A stretch of DNA of 64,000 bases, taken from contig CM067298.1 in the NCBI GenBank assembly GCA_034231615.1, positions 5,325,799 through 5,389,798 on the forward strand. The letters run 5' to 3'. Shown here piece by piece: positions 1 to 13,500 of the stretch. The stretch is from Meghimatium bilineatum. Taxonomy: Eukaryota; Mollusca; Gastropoda; Stylommatophora; Philomycidae. Each line of letters opens with the position of its first letter. Positions within the stretch are counted from its first letter, which is position 1. A model generated the notes under the pieces. That model was not told the DNA's origin. It saw only the letters and a list, made by a program, of their open reading frames with translations, and did not search any database. Position numbers and translations under genes: made by a program.

Positions 1-79
1 AATTTCAAGAACAAAATGTAAACATAGACACTAAAGTTGCATTATACAAGAATATTATTATTCCATCACTGCGCTACCA

Positions 80-430
80 GTGCCAAACCTGAACAATGAC
101 AGCTCAGGACAAAAGAAAAATAGTGACAGCAGAAATGACATCTATGGAGAATACTCGGACCATCATTAAGAGATACAATTAGAAACGATAACATCAGACA
201 GATAACCACAACAATACCAGTATTGGAACACATCAAATGACAACAGATCAAGTGGTTTTCACACGCTTCCAGATTACCAACAGATAGCATGCCACAAATG
301 GCCATGACACATAAACATAATGGTTATAATGCCAGAGGCAGACCATGTAAAAGATGGATCACAGAAATTGAAGAAGCCACAGGAACAAGCTTACAAACAG
401 CAAACAAGAAGGCCACAGAATATGGATAGA
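80..430 (+). mobile_element. LINE ORF2 C-terminal relic
   Basis: Broken frames give PVLEHIKWQQ-like and GRPCKRWITEIEEATG, the arginine-rich tail that follows the reverse transcriptase thumb in many LINEs. Several stops and shifts; old copy. Confidence 0.6.
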
Positions 431-689
431 TAAATAGATGAATTTATGCCATAAATATCATGACAATCCTTGTATATACTTGGCAGATTTTTCAAACACT
501 CTGATATATTTAATTATATATACTCAAGCACATTAAAACTGTACCACCTGTATAATCCAGGAACAGAGTGTGCTATGTAAATATAAGTGTTTACAAGTTT
601 AGGCCTACATATTTGGAATCGTTAATAATTTTCCTATGAATTCATGCTAGTCATTAATTCTTCCATTTAATTGTTATTTTACAGAAACA

Positions 690-1335
690 AAATACCACAC
701 CTTGCAAGATCAAAGTGAATGATATAGTATTAAAACAAGTCCACCAATTCAAATATTTAGGTACAACGATTACCACAAATGTAAGAACCTCAACAGAAAT
801 AAGAAGCAGAATAGGGCAGGCAAAAACTACATTCAGAAAAATGAAAAATATGTAATATGACCTTGTCATTAGAGGTGTGAAAGAGAGTTCTGCAGTGCTA
901 TATAACTCCTATACTAACAAATGGATGCACGTCTTGGACGATAAACAAACTGGAAAGTACAAAATTGGAAACAACAGAGATGTGGTTCTATAAATGAATG
1001 CTGAGAATACCATGGACTGCCTGAAAAACTAATGTGGAAGTGTTGAAAGAGTCAAATGTGAGATGGACCGTAATCAATAATATAAGTAAAATACAATCTT
1101 AATTATTTGGCCACTTCATGAGACAGGCAGGTTTGGAGACCATAGTCACAACAGGCAAGATTGAAGTCAACAGAGACAGAGGATGACAATGTGAGAAAAT
1201 ATTAGACAGTTTGACAACCTGGCACGGAGGGAAACAACAATGATCTTGATACATAATACTGTAGACAGAGAGCTGTGGAGAGCCATGATTACCTACGCCA
1301 GGCTGCTTTGGCACTTGATGATGATGATTTATATT
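690..1335 (+). mobile_element. LINE reverse transcriptase C-terminal relic
   Basis: Contains FKYLGTTI (about 750-772), then IRSRIGQAKTTFRKMKN, a mutated LTNGCTSWT stretch in place of the usual YGCExW, and a degraded tail. Same family as the copy at 55930-56500. Broken by stops and a frameshift. It overlaps the likely 3' UTR of the host gene. Confidence 0.7.
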
Positions 1336-1456
1336 CATGCTGTGTTTCTGTTTCTTGATAAAGATCTTGTGGCCATGTGGTTATGTTTTTGTTTACTGCT
1401 AGCTCACTATATAGATTATTAACTGTTAGCACACTGGGGCACAAACTGGCATCACA

Positions 1457-1532
1457 CTAAATATATTTTGAGTCATTGTCTGTGCAATGTATCACAAATC
1501 GATATGAACCTCTTTCAACAACAAAATCACCA
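1457..1532 (-). CDS. exon e24, terminal exon with stop
   Basis: Acceptor atgattacag. Reads GDFVVERGSYRFVIHCTDND, SKYI, then TAG at 1459-1457. No GT donor precedes the stop. Phase 2 entry fits e23 (AG+T, Ser). Bases below 1457 would be 3' UTR, which soon runs into a LINE remnant; I saw no clear AATAAA on this strand nearby. Confidence 0.65.
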
Positions 1533-4500
1533 CTGTAATCATTCATCCGGGTAACAGAAATTGAAACTAGATATAATTCCTTTTGTCTTCCATTGGTTTT
1601 CAAATCAAAAGATCATGGTTTCGATATCTAGTGATTGTTTTTTTCAGACACCTGTACAATCTGTCAACATCATTTGTAAATGCATTTTTTTAGGAATATT
1701 TATATGTACAACCATTAGGCCTAGCTGATAACTATAGTGAGATCAACCTGTTTCGTTTCTTTTCACAGATTTTATTATTAACATTTTAGTTGTGTTATGA
1801 AATCACATCAGGAATATAATAGACCTCCGCATTTAGTGGCATTTCATTGTGTGTTTTTTGTGTGCAGATTTTTCATCTTCACTAAATTCACCAAGAAACT
1901 TACTTGATTACATTCACTTTTAGCATGACTTGGGCGCAGAACTGCACCAATTATCTTTTATTTGTTTAAATGGTATGCACAGTTCTGCACCATTGCTATG
2001 CTTCCCTATTCAACGAAGTGAAAATCACATGAACGTTAGAGCTCATCTCTTGCTAATAAATTGGTAATATATATTTTTTAAACTCACATCCATTTTTTTG
2101 CCTTATCTCACCTTGGTACACGACTTGGGTTATAAGCTCCTGTGATGACTCTGAGTACAAAATTTTTGTTTCCAGTCAGGTATTTGTATCCAATATGTAG
2201 ATTCAGACCACTCTCAGATATAAAGTTCTTTGCTCCTTGATTACCAGACACCTAAATATTTGTTGACAAGTAATTAGTACTTCCTGCATATATTTCAAAT
2301 ATATTATGATAATTGAATAATTATTTTGAGGTAGCAGAGATGTGGTTTTATAGAAGAATGTCGAGAACACCATAGATAGATAAAAAATGTTATGAAGATA
2401 TCTTGAAAAAAGTTAATCATAGAGAGAAGAGATGCTAGCTCCATAAGCAGGAGACTGTACACATTTTTTGGACGCATCATGAGAAGAGGAAAGATGGAAC
2501 ATCATGATTAGAGGAAAGATGGAACATCATGAGAAGAAGAAAGATGGAACATCATGAGAAGAGGAAAGATGGAACATCATGAGAAGAGGAAAGATGGAAC
2601 ATCATGAGAAGAGGAAAGATGGAACATCATGAGAAGAGGAAAGATGGAATGCATTGCAGGCAAGTTGAAGAGCATGAGGGGTAAGGGAAGACCAAGAGAG
2701 AAGATGGTTGGCAACCTAGCACATTGTGGCATGGGAGAACATCAGTATTGGAAATGATTGACAGCACACGAAATAGAAGACAGTGGAAAGACATGATAAC
2801 CAGCATCACACAACATATTCCATAAGAAAAAGAAGCATAGGTATATTACTAACAAATTATAAAATGCAAAATATTAGCAGACAAAATACGGTGAATCTAT
2901 ATTTATTGATTGTCAGACCACAGTCACTAGAAACTATAGTCTATTAACCAAAATCTGCCTACAGTGGTCATTCCATGTCCGAATTGTTGAAGAACATTTA
3001 CAGCTCAAATAGGGCTCATTAGCCATCTACGAACTATTATACATGGTCATAATTCTAATTGAATTGTCAAAAGTGGATGTAAAAATTGGTCATCATCACT
3101 TGTGATGGATAAACACACAAACAGTCTATTTACTAATTCACAAGGATGGTTGGAAGTGATTTTTTCTGAAACTACATGTTTGATTCTGAGAATTTTAGCA
3201 TGCATCTTCTGAATTGCAATGATACTAAAATATTGCTATTATTTAATAAATAGATTATAAATAGATTTAGCACATAAGCATTTTATTTTGATGGACTAGG
3301 ACCAGTGCACATAAGTGTAGTGAAATGTAAGATTTTACAGTAGGCAGCTTATTTTCTAGTTACATAAACAATAGCCTACATAAGAGTACAACCTACTGAC
3401 ATTAGTTGGTATACCCAAATATTTCTGTGCTTATGATTGGTCACTGTATTGACAAAACATTGCAGTGACCACTGAAGAGCACAGAAATATTCATGCAACA
3501 GGAGTGACTAGTAAGTCATTCATTCATTAACCTTTGGCACTGAAGTTAGCGCATAGGGCAGAGGTCAGATCTCTCCAATTCTGTCTGTTCAAAGCTATTC
3601 TGTGCAGTTCTTGAATAGTATGGATATTGATTGTTTTACTTTCTCTAAGTATTGTTCTTCTGAGTGTTTCTTTTGGTCTATCCCTGGTTCTTTTGCCTGT
3701 AAGTATCCATTCAAGAGATTGGTGGTGTATTCTGTTGATGTCTGCGCGTAGAACATGCCTGATATAGGACCAACGGCGTTTTCTGATAACATCTACTAGT
3801 AAGTCAGATTGCCTTGAAATCTTAAGTTAACTGTGAACTAAACAATTTCACACTGAAGAAGATTGTTGTGTCCCCATCTCTATTGGGTTGATTTGATGCA
3901 CATGAAAATTGTTAATTGTAATTTCATAGGTGCATTTCATAGCAAAATAAAAATAAATTTTTAAAAAATAACATGATGACTGTTTACTGTAGAAAATAAT
4001 ATATTATGTACAAACAAAGGAGGTTGATTGATTGATTGAGAACCCCAGGAATTGTGAGAAATTAGCTCTTACTTTCTATATGCAGTGGGGTGGTTTTTCT
4101 GAGCTTTCTTTCATACCCAGGAGACTTCAGCTTTTGGCTTAATGCAATGCCTATTGAAGGAGCCTTCTACTCAGAGGGGGTCTATAATTGTATAGATTAA
4201 ATGCTATAAAGCTTCCATAAGAGAGCCTCAATATAATGATATGCTATCTACTAAAGTTTTCTGTTGCATGGGTGGTTTGTCTAGTGGGCCATTGGTGAGA
4301 CCCACAGATGCAACTGCATGATTAATGAGGTTGAAAGATCTATAACTTATAGAAATATTTTTAACTAGATACATTTTATAAGAGCAAAACATATTTATAT
4401 AGCATCATCAGAGCTGTATGTCATAAATATCTACAAATTTATATAGCATCATCAGAGCTGTATGTAATAAATATCTACATTTTTATATAGCATCATCAGA

Positions 4501-7500
4501 GCTGTATGTCATAAATATCTACAAATTTATATAGCATCATCAGAGCTGTATGTCATAAATATCTACAAATTTATATAGCATCATCAGAGCTGTATGTCAT
4601 AAATATCTACATATTTATATAGCATCATCAGAGCTGTATGTCATAAATATCTACATATTTATATAGCATCATCAGAGCTGTATGTCATAAATATCTACAT
4701 ATTTATATAGCATCATCAGAGCTGTATGTCATAAATATCTACATATTTATATAGCATCATCAGAGCTGTATGTCATAAATATCTACATATTTATATAGCA
4801 TCATCAGAGCTGTATGTCATAAATATCTACAATTTAAATGGTAGTTTCAAAGAAAATCACCTCCATCTATAAATCTAACTAGTTAAAATAACTGTATGGT
4901 CCCATATATTTAAAGTAAATTTACTTATACTTTTTCAAATCATTCTGTAATCTTCTTCTTCTTCATCATTCAATCTCAAACTTTCATTGAACCTGCCTTT
5001 TAGCAGAACATAGGTCCCATTAGATTTCCAGCAGGATATAGTCCAGAGAATGAAAATGTGTCGTGTCTCCATTTTATTTGCACCAATGACCAACACAACC
5101 ATCTTTGGTGGTATTACTTGCATCTGTAATGACCATATTTGATCCCTGGGAACTTTGTTTATCTCCAGAATTATGAAAATTATTTAAACAAAATTATTGG
5201 TATATTTACATTAACAATATTAAGTACCTGTAAAATGACAGTGTCTTCACACAAGGTTCCCAACCATACTGGATTATATGGACAATTTGGTGGTAGGTTA
5301 TTTGTGACACAATTTGCTGCTTTTTGTTTGTCCCTAAGTTATACAAGAAATAAATAAATATGTCTATATTTTATTTAATTCTCAGCAAATAAGCAAGTAA
5401 ACAAATAGCATAGCAAACGTGAATATCATCTTCTAATGAAAGCATTCATCTTCTTTAGGGAAGAAAAGAGGAGAAATGCAGCAGCTCAACTACGCAGAAT
5501 AGCTAGAAAGTCAAGGGTAGACTAAATACCATCTACAGTGGTTATCTCATGCCCAAACTGAACAAGGGCATTTGTGATCAGCTTTCTAGTAATTTATGAA
5601 CTTGTAGTCAAAATCATAACTCGAGCTCAATTTTAAAATTGATGTAATAACTGGTCATGATCACTTGTGATGGATGAATAACAACAACAACAATGAATAA
5701 GACATTGTTTTCATTCAGCTATTGTTTAATTGTTAGACATCACTAATACATCCAATTGTGCCAATAGTACAATCTGAAAGCAAACTGTATGCAAATTTAT
5801 GCAAAAGAAATGGCATTAGCCTTCTTCTTCTTCTTCTTCTTGATTAGAAACTGGCCTCACAGCACGTGGGGCATTCCCATAAGTGCTCCGCCCTCTGTTC
5901 CAGCAGCCATCCGGCTCGGTGTTTCAAGTCTAATGCCGCCAAAACAGACGTCGACATCAGGGCACAACTCTGGCCCTTGCGACAGGTTTCTTTGTTGTTC
6001 TGCCCACCCATGTCATGCCCATAACTAGTTCAAGCACAACATCGGCCTGTCGGAACAACATGGTAACTGTTATCGAAGGTGACGTGCTATATGAAGTTTC
6101 TATAAGAAGATAACCTCAATATAAAGGCATGTCATCTATTAAGATTTTCTGTTGCATGATTGGCTTGTCTAGTGAGCCATTGGTGAGTCTCACAGACGCA
6201 ACCACATGCGCAAAGCATTAACTGCATTAGCCCAGCCGACTGACTAAGCCAAAAGTTTACAAAGCAATGATACTTCCAGGGCTGTTATACACTGGTGAAA
6301 CATGGGTAGAATACAGATGGCATGGGTGAGGAAGCTGAATCACTGTCACAAGACTTGTTTCAGAACTTTAATGAACATCAGGTGGCATGATAAAATTCCA
6401 GATATCACTGTCCTTGACAGAGCTGATGTTCCTAGCATTGACACTACTCTGATACATTTAAATATTTGTTGAGTGGTGGAACTTATGCCATATCATTGTC
6501 TACAAGAGATACTTCTAGTGGAATGCAGAAGGGCATACATTGTCATAGTGGTCACAAGAAACATTACAATAACTCTGTAATGATCTCACTGAAAACCTTT
6601 GATTAACAAAATGATAAATTGTTATACAAAACTCAATTAAATGTCACCCTACAGTACCACAAAATATGCAGAATCTTATTTTAAAAAGTAGAAATGAGGC
6701 AGCTAAACAGCAGAGAATAGCTAGAAAGACACAGGTGGATCAAACAGCATTTAAACTGACCATACTATGCCCAGTTTGTCCAAGGATCTTTGTGGTAAAG
6801 AAATTATTTTGACTGAGAAATAAACTCACACATAAATCTGATAATATAGAGATGACTGAATAATGTAGTATAAATGTAGCTACAAAATAGAGATGACTGA
6901 ATAATGTAGTATAAATGTAGCTACAAAATAGAGATGACTGAATAATGTAGTATAAATGTAGCTACAAAATAGAGATGACTGAATAATGTAGTATAAATGT
7001 ACCAATAAAAAGACTATAAAATGAAGTTCTCATGACAGAACCCTGCAGTAGAAACTTACCCACAAGATTGAGACACAGATGATCCTACATCACTTATGCA
7101 TTTCTGAATATAAGTTACAGCATCACCACATGCTATATTTTCATTAGCACAGAGATCTTGGTAAACTTTAGCTGTTAGAAGATAAAATATCACATAGATC
7201 TTGGTAAACTTGAGATGTTACAAGAGAAAATAGCACAGTTATCTTGGTAAAATTTGGCTGTTACAAGAGAAAATAGCACAGAGATCTTGGTAAACTTGGG
7301 ATGTTACAAGAGAAAATAGCACAGAGATCTTGGTAAACTTTGGCTGTTAGAAGATAAAATATCACATAGATCTTGGTAAACTTGGGATGTTACAACAGAA
7401 AATAGCACAGTTATCTTGGTAAAATTTGGCTGTTACAAGAGAAAATAGCACATAGATCTTGGCAAATTTTGGCTGTTAGAAGAGAAAATATCACATAGAT

Positions 7501-10500
7501 CTTGGCAAACTTTGGATGTTACAAGAGAAAATAGCACAGAGATCTTGGTAAACTTTGGCTGTTAGAAGATAAAATATCACATAGATCTTGGTAAACTTGG
7601 AATGTTACATGAGAAAATAACACAGTTATCTTGGTAAATTTTGACAGTTACAAGAGAAAATAGCACAGTTCTCTTGGTAAACTTTTGAAGTTACAAGAGA
7701 AAGAATAATTTTATTGAACTTTATCAAATAGAGATAAACTTAAGATTTTCTTCTTCTTCTGCGTTCGTTCTCAAACTCCTACAGATTAGCAGGATGTAGT
7801 CTGGAGAACGGAATGTGTTGTGTCATGGTTTACAGCATTTCTGCGATATCTGCGCCTTTCGGCCTGACACATCCGACTTCAGCATGGCTTTGGGTCACTG
7901 ACCCTATATGGGATGGGACAGCCAACTCCATCCCATAACCTCCTTAGTTGCCTTTTACGACATGCATGGAAGGTAAACAGTGTCGCTATTCTTTGCTCCC
8001 CTTTCGGGCCCGGTAACACACGGGCGAAGAATTTCTTAATTGTAATAATTTTATAAATAACTTGGTAATAAAGTATTCCGGTCAAAATGGCGAGTGAGAA
8101 TGTATGTGTTTCTCTCAGTGTCAGTTTAAATCGGATATTCCTCCTGAAAACAACAGCAAACTACAGGAGTATTGTGCCAAGAAATTTCTATGGATGTGGT
8201 GAATAATTCATATTGGAATTAGCGAGTGTTAATTCAGTATTACCCTCATGTCAGATAACAATCTAACAAGTCGGGCTACAACCAGCAAAAGCAACCATGA
8301 CAAAACCAATACCCAAAAGCGGTGATATGCAAATATGTTCAAATTATAGAACAAGCGCATTGATCAGCTAAGCCAGTAAAATACTACTGCACGTTATAAT
8401 GAAAATAATACATAACAAGATGGAGGATGAGATCCACAAAGCGCAAGCAGGTTTCAGAACTGGCAGAGGCACTAGAGATCATATATTTAACATGAGGATG
8501 GTCATAGAGAAATGTAGAGAGTATAACATCGAACTGCACGCATGCTTGCTTCATAGACTACACCAAAGCATTCGACTGTGTCAATCACCATCAATTATGG
8601 GAAATAATGAACGATATGGGTTTCCCAAAACACATTACATGACTAATAGCAGAGCTGTATAAAGATCAAGAAGCAGCGGTAAAAGTTGAAGTTGCAAGAT
8701 CAGAGTGGTTCAATGTACAGAAAGGAGTAAGACAAGGCTGTACCTTGTCTCCATACTTGTTCAACATCTATGCAGAAAATATAATGAGAAACATGAGACA
8801 AGAACCAATGAAGCCTGATTTCAGACCCATAAATATAGGAGGGCTGCAGATACCAGAAATTAGATATGCAGACAACACAGTGCTATTAACAACAAACGAA
8901 CACGGCCTACTGAATATAATTAAGTCAACCCAAAAATTTGAGCAAACAGCAAAACTTGTTCTTAAATATGAAAAAGACAAAAATAATGGCAACTGACAAA
9001 ACTAAATCAAGACCCAAAATTAATATTGAGAACTGCAATTTGGAAGAAGTGACACATTTTGATTATTTAGGAACTAATATAAACGATGCGGGGGACTGCA
9101 CAGTTGAGATCAAGAGAAGAACGGCAATGGTGCTGGGAAAATTAAAACAGATAAAGAAACTATGGCAAGGTACTAACATAAAAACAAAATTGTGTTTACT
9201 ACGAACATGTATATTTCCTGTGGCGACATATGGATGTGAAGCATGGACACTAAATAAAACAGTGGCCAAGAGAATAACATCATTTGAATTAAAGTGTTAT
9301 AGAAGAATTTTGAGAATACCATGGACAGCGAAGAAAACAAACCAGGAGGTGTTACGAACAATTAACGTCCAGGAAGGCTGGCTTCTGAACACTATATTAA
9401 AGAAAAAGCTAGTTTTTTTCGGTCATATTAAGAGACACGACGGCATGGAGAGAGTGTTAATGGAGGGGATGATAGAAGGCAACAGGGGCAAAGGCCGACC
9501 AAGACGCCATTGGACAAAAGACATTCAAGAATACCTGCGCATGTCACTGGAAGATGCAGGGCAACTTGCTCAAAAATGCTGAGAATTCAAGAGATCCATA
9601 GGAAAGACTACGTTCTGGAAAGAATATGTCACTTGATGATGATGATAATAAAGTATGTGTATTCATGTATTTATGGACTTTTTTTTACATCGGCCATGTT
9701 CTCAGAATGAACAGCCTAAGAATTCCCAAGCAGTCACTATATTGGGTGCCACCTGAAGTAAGAAGAAGAGGGAGACCTAGAGAAACTCTATGAAGAACCA
9801 TTAATAGAGAAGGCATGTCAATGAACCTAAACAACACGCAACAATTGAAAGACCTGGCAACACAAAGAAAGAAATGGAAAGCTATGGTTTCTGCCCTATG
9901 CGCCGCCTATAGCCCTGGAGGAACATAACATTTATGGAAAAGTAATAGTTTGTTTGTTTGTTTGTTTTTTCGTTCGCTCCATTGTAACCATCACGGATAT
10001 CCGTGCGATTTCCGCCGGGAGCGTGATTACGTTGTGCCACCGTTATGCGCCTTGTAGGCCTAGCACATCCGATTTCGGCATGCCTTGACAATTCGGGTGG
10101 GCTACCCTTAGCCTGTGACAGCCTCTATATCTGTCTCCAGGCACGCGTAGTGGAGACTCTTCGCCCAGACTATTTTCTTGCTCTTAGTCTGACTCAAACG
10201 AGGTGTTCCACTGTCTATGAACTTGTCTCGTGTAATTGGACGTGCTGTGCCTGTGCCCATTGGGTACTGAACCGTTTCTCATCCATGAGCCTGGTTCCTT
10301 AAGGGGAAGAACTCAACAGAGGAGTTGGACCCTGGCTCTTTCGCCCTCTTAGCCGAGGTGTCATTCACCGACATCGTGTACCCCTTGTCCAAGTTCGAGT
10401 CTCACACCACGTGTTTGAGAGCAAGGCGTTCTCGAGCTGAGCGTCCTTGTCCCAATAGCGCCTGAGCCCATCAGGTACTGAACCCTTTCTCTCTTCAAGT

Positions 10501-13500
10501 GTATTTCCGGTGTAGGAAAACCTGACAGTAGAGTTGGGCCAGGGCTAAATCATTGTCCCTTTTGTGCCTGAGCACAGAATCGAGTACAGAACCCTTTCTC
10601 TCTGCAAGTTACTTCCGGTATAGGAAACCTTGACAGTAGAGTTGGGCCAGGACTGCCATCGTTGTCCCTTTCTTGCCTACACCCATCGGGTACAGAACCC
10701 TTTCTCTTTGCAAGCATATTTCCGGTTTAGGAAGGCTCGACATTAGAGTTGGGTTAGGTCTTTTGCTTTACCAAACGCCGATGGATGGGTCTGGGTCTCT
10801 GCCTGTTAGGAACTCTGGTAACTAGAATCCCGTCTCGAGCTGACGGAGCTTGTAGTTCCCTTTCCTAGGGACTTTTCACTTTCTATTTGCAGTTCGCGCT
10901 GCCCTCTAGCGCTGTTCTGCCCTTTCATTGTTTCATTGTACTCTGTGTGAAACATATTTGTCTCTCGCCATGCATTTACCTTTACGTGCATTTTACATTG
11001 GCCGCCCCTCCAATGTTCGGACTGGACTGACTAGCTTCACTGTATGTCGACAGTGTTGCTATATGTGGTGATGCTGGTGGTGTCGGAGATATTGTCTGTC
11101 TCTTGTGCAGTCAAATCTCTTTCCATCTGCTACCTCCACATTCTCGGACACGATCCCCAAATGATTTGGCCAGAATCAGCACGAGCTGCTGTATTTCTGT
11201 TTCCAGGGTGCACCACGTGGAGGTACATTTGGGATCTTGGTTATCTGCTAACCCTGGGTCCGCCTAGTGCAATGCGTTCCCTTTGCACCCCAAAAAAGTA
11301 ATAGTGAAATATAGGCCCTAGTAGGCAATTTGTAATGACACATTTTTTGGAATAGTAGGCCTAATTGCAGAACATATCCCTTACTACTTCCTGTTCAGTT
11401 TTTCAGAATTTTTACCTTTAAACGTTTTTATTGTTTTGAATTGTTTTATTGTTTATGTCACTGAGAGATTCCACTTTTTTGTGATGTCATTCTGCTAGCA
11501 CATATCAATGGTTAAAGACCATCGATAAATGACCATAGCAAGAACACACTTGTTTGTCTCCCTCACCACGAAGGGATGGGATATGTACTAGCATTAGATT
11601 TATTGAAAACACTATACCTAACCCTGCCCCCTCCATCCAAGGGTCCTAAAATCTAGCAGTATCCTGCAGTTGTACTAATATTCTGAAAGTGAGGTAAGTG
11701 ACCGTATTATCTTAGACCTAGCAATAAAATGAAAACAATGTGGAAACCATCATACACTACCAATGAACATGTGCATTGAATCTTGTTTTGTTGACATTCT
11801 GCTATAATAATGAAATATAGGGGGTATGCTTTGTGGTTATAGAACCCATTTTTAAATCAAAAGTTGGTTATGCGATTTGCAAATGTGTATCTATAAATCT
11901 TAGTTAAAAGTGAATTTCATGCTTGGGTTGTCAGGCCAAGAGACGGGAGAAAATAATAGCAACAGTGTTACCTACCATGCATGTCGCAAGAAGTGACTAG
12001 GGAAGTTCTGAGGTGGAGCTGGCTGTGCCATATCAGAACTGTGGTGACACGCCTGAAATGCTCATGTTAACAAGCCACTGGTTTAGCAACACTTATCCAA
12101 AAACTAGAAGTAACGTACATTGACTGGAACTGAGTATAGCTAATTCCTCCCTTAATGAGATTCACTACACCAATTTTTTTAAACCAATGATGTGGTATAC
12201 AATGTGTATTGTCAATAAGATCAATACAGAAAAATGTATACTTTGAAGTAACTAAAGTTGAACATATTTATATATTGTTGATTCACTGCAACTTACAATT
12301 TTCTAGAGTACTAGCCAGATCTGCATTTCTGTCATCTGCTTTGCAGTCATGAAGTATTGCCTGACTTTTTCTGAAAATAAAGAAAATCATTGATCAGCAT
12401 AATCATATGGTAAAGTAATATAAGATTAATTATGAATCAGTGTCATTACATGTGGTTTTATTTATAACATGAATCAGTGTGTTATTACTGATTATATCAT
12501 TACATAAGATTAATCAATGTCTGGCTCGTGGCAGAGTGGTTCAGTGTGCATTTGTGATGGTCAAGGTACCGAGTGCATCCCTGTGACAGATAATTGTGCA
12601 TCAGGAACATTCAAAAAGCAATGGTAAACTACTGAATGTATTTATATTGTCTAGAAAATCACTACAGCCAAAAAGTGCTGGTTGATGGCCACATCCTGAA
12701 TAGGATAAGCTACCAATTTTTTAAAAATTCATTACGTACAGTTTTACTTGCAAGTATTCTTCTATACACTTCTAAGATTAGGCTCCTGAAGTTTTATCAA
12801 AATAAAAATTACCAACCGCTACTGACATAAATGGAACTATAGTTGTTAACTTGGTGAACAATGAACACACGTGAGATTCAGTGAATAGCCAGAACCAAAT
12901 ATGCTATATGACATTATATTCATCTGTTCATTTATCCTTTTTTTTTCTCATGCCCATGTGTTGCTGGGGCCCGAAAGGGGAGCAAAGAATAGCAACACTG
13001 TTTACCTTCCACGCATGTCGTAAAAGGCGACTAAGGAGGTTATGGGATGGAGTTGGCTGTCCCATCCCATATAGGGTCAGTGACCCAAAGCCATGCTGAA
13101 ATCGGATGTGTCAGGCCGAAAGGCGCAGATATCGCAGCAATGCTGTAAACCATGACACAACGTATTCCGTTCTCCGGACTACATCCTGCTAATCTGCAGG
13201 AGTTTGAGAACGAACGCAGAAGAAGAAGATCCTTTTTTCTTATTCTTCAATTCAGTATTTTATCATTACAATCATGATATGACATTGCACTATAGATTAT
13301 TAATTGTGGATCTGTCTCACCAGACTGTAAAAAAAAAATTATGTTTTATGATTGTCACTGTCCATGGTTATTCATTTTTGTCAGTGAATTTGCACTCTAC
13401 ATGCAAAAATAAATATGGTTGTGAGTCTTGGGTAATAACTTCAGCAATGGAAAAGAAAATATCAGCATATGAAATGACATGCTATAGAATGGTTAGAAAA

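Noticed and set aside
10045-11301. Open frames in the GC-rich block as host exons
   Set aside because: The block is an insertion with target duplication and (AAAC)n tail; frames are short and unlike any protein I know.
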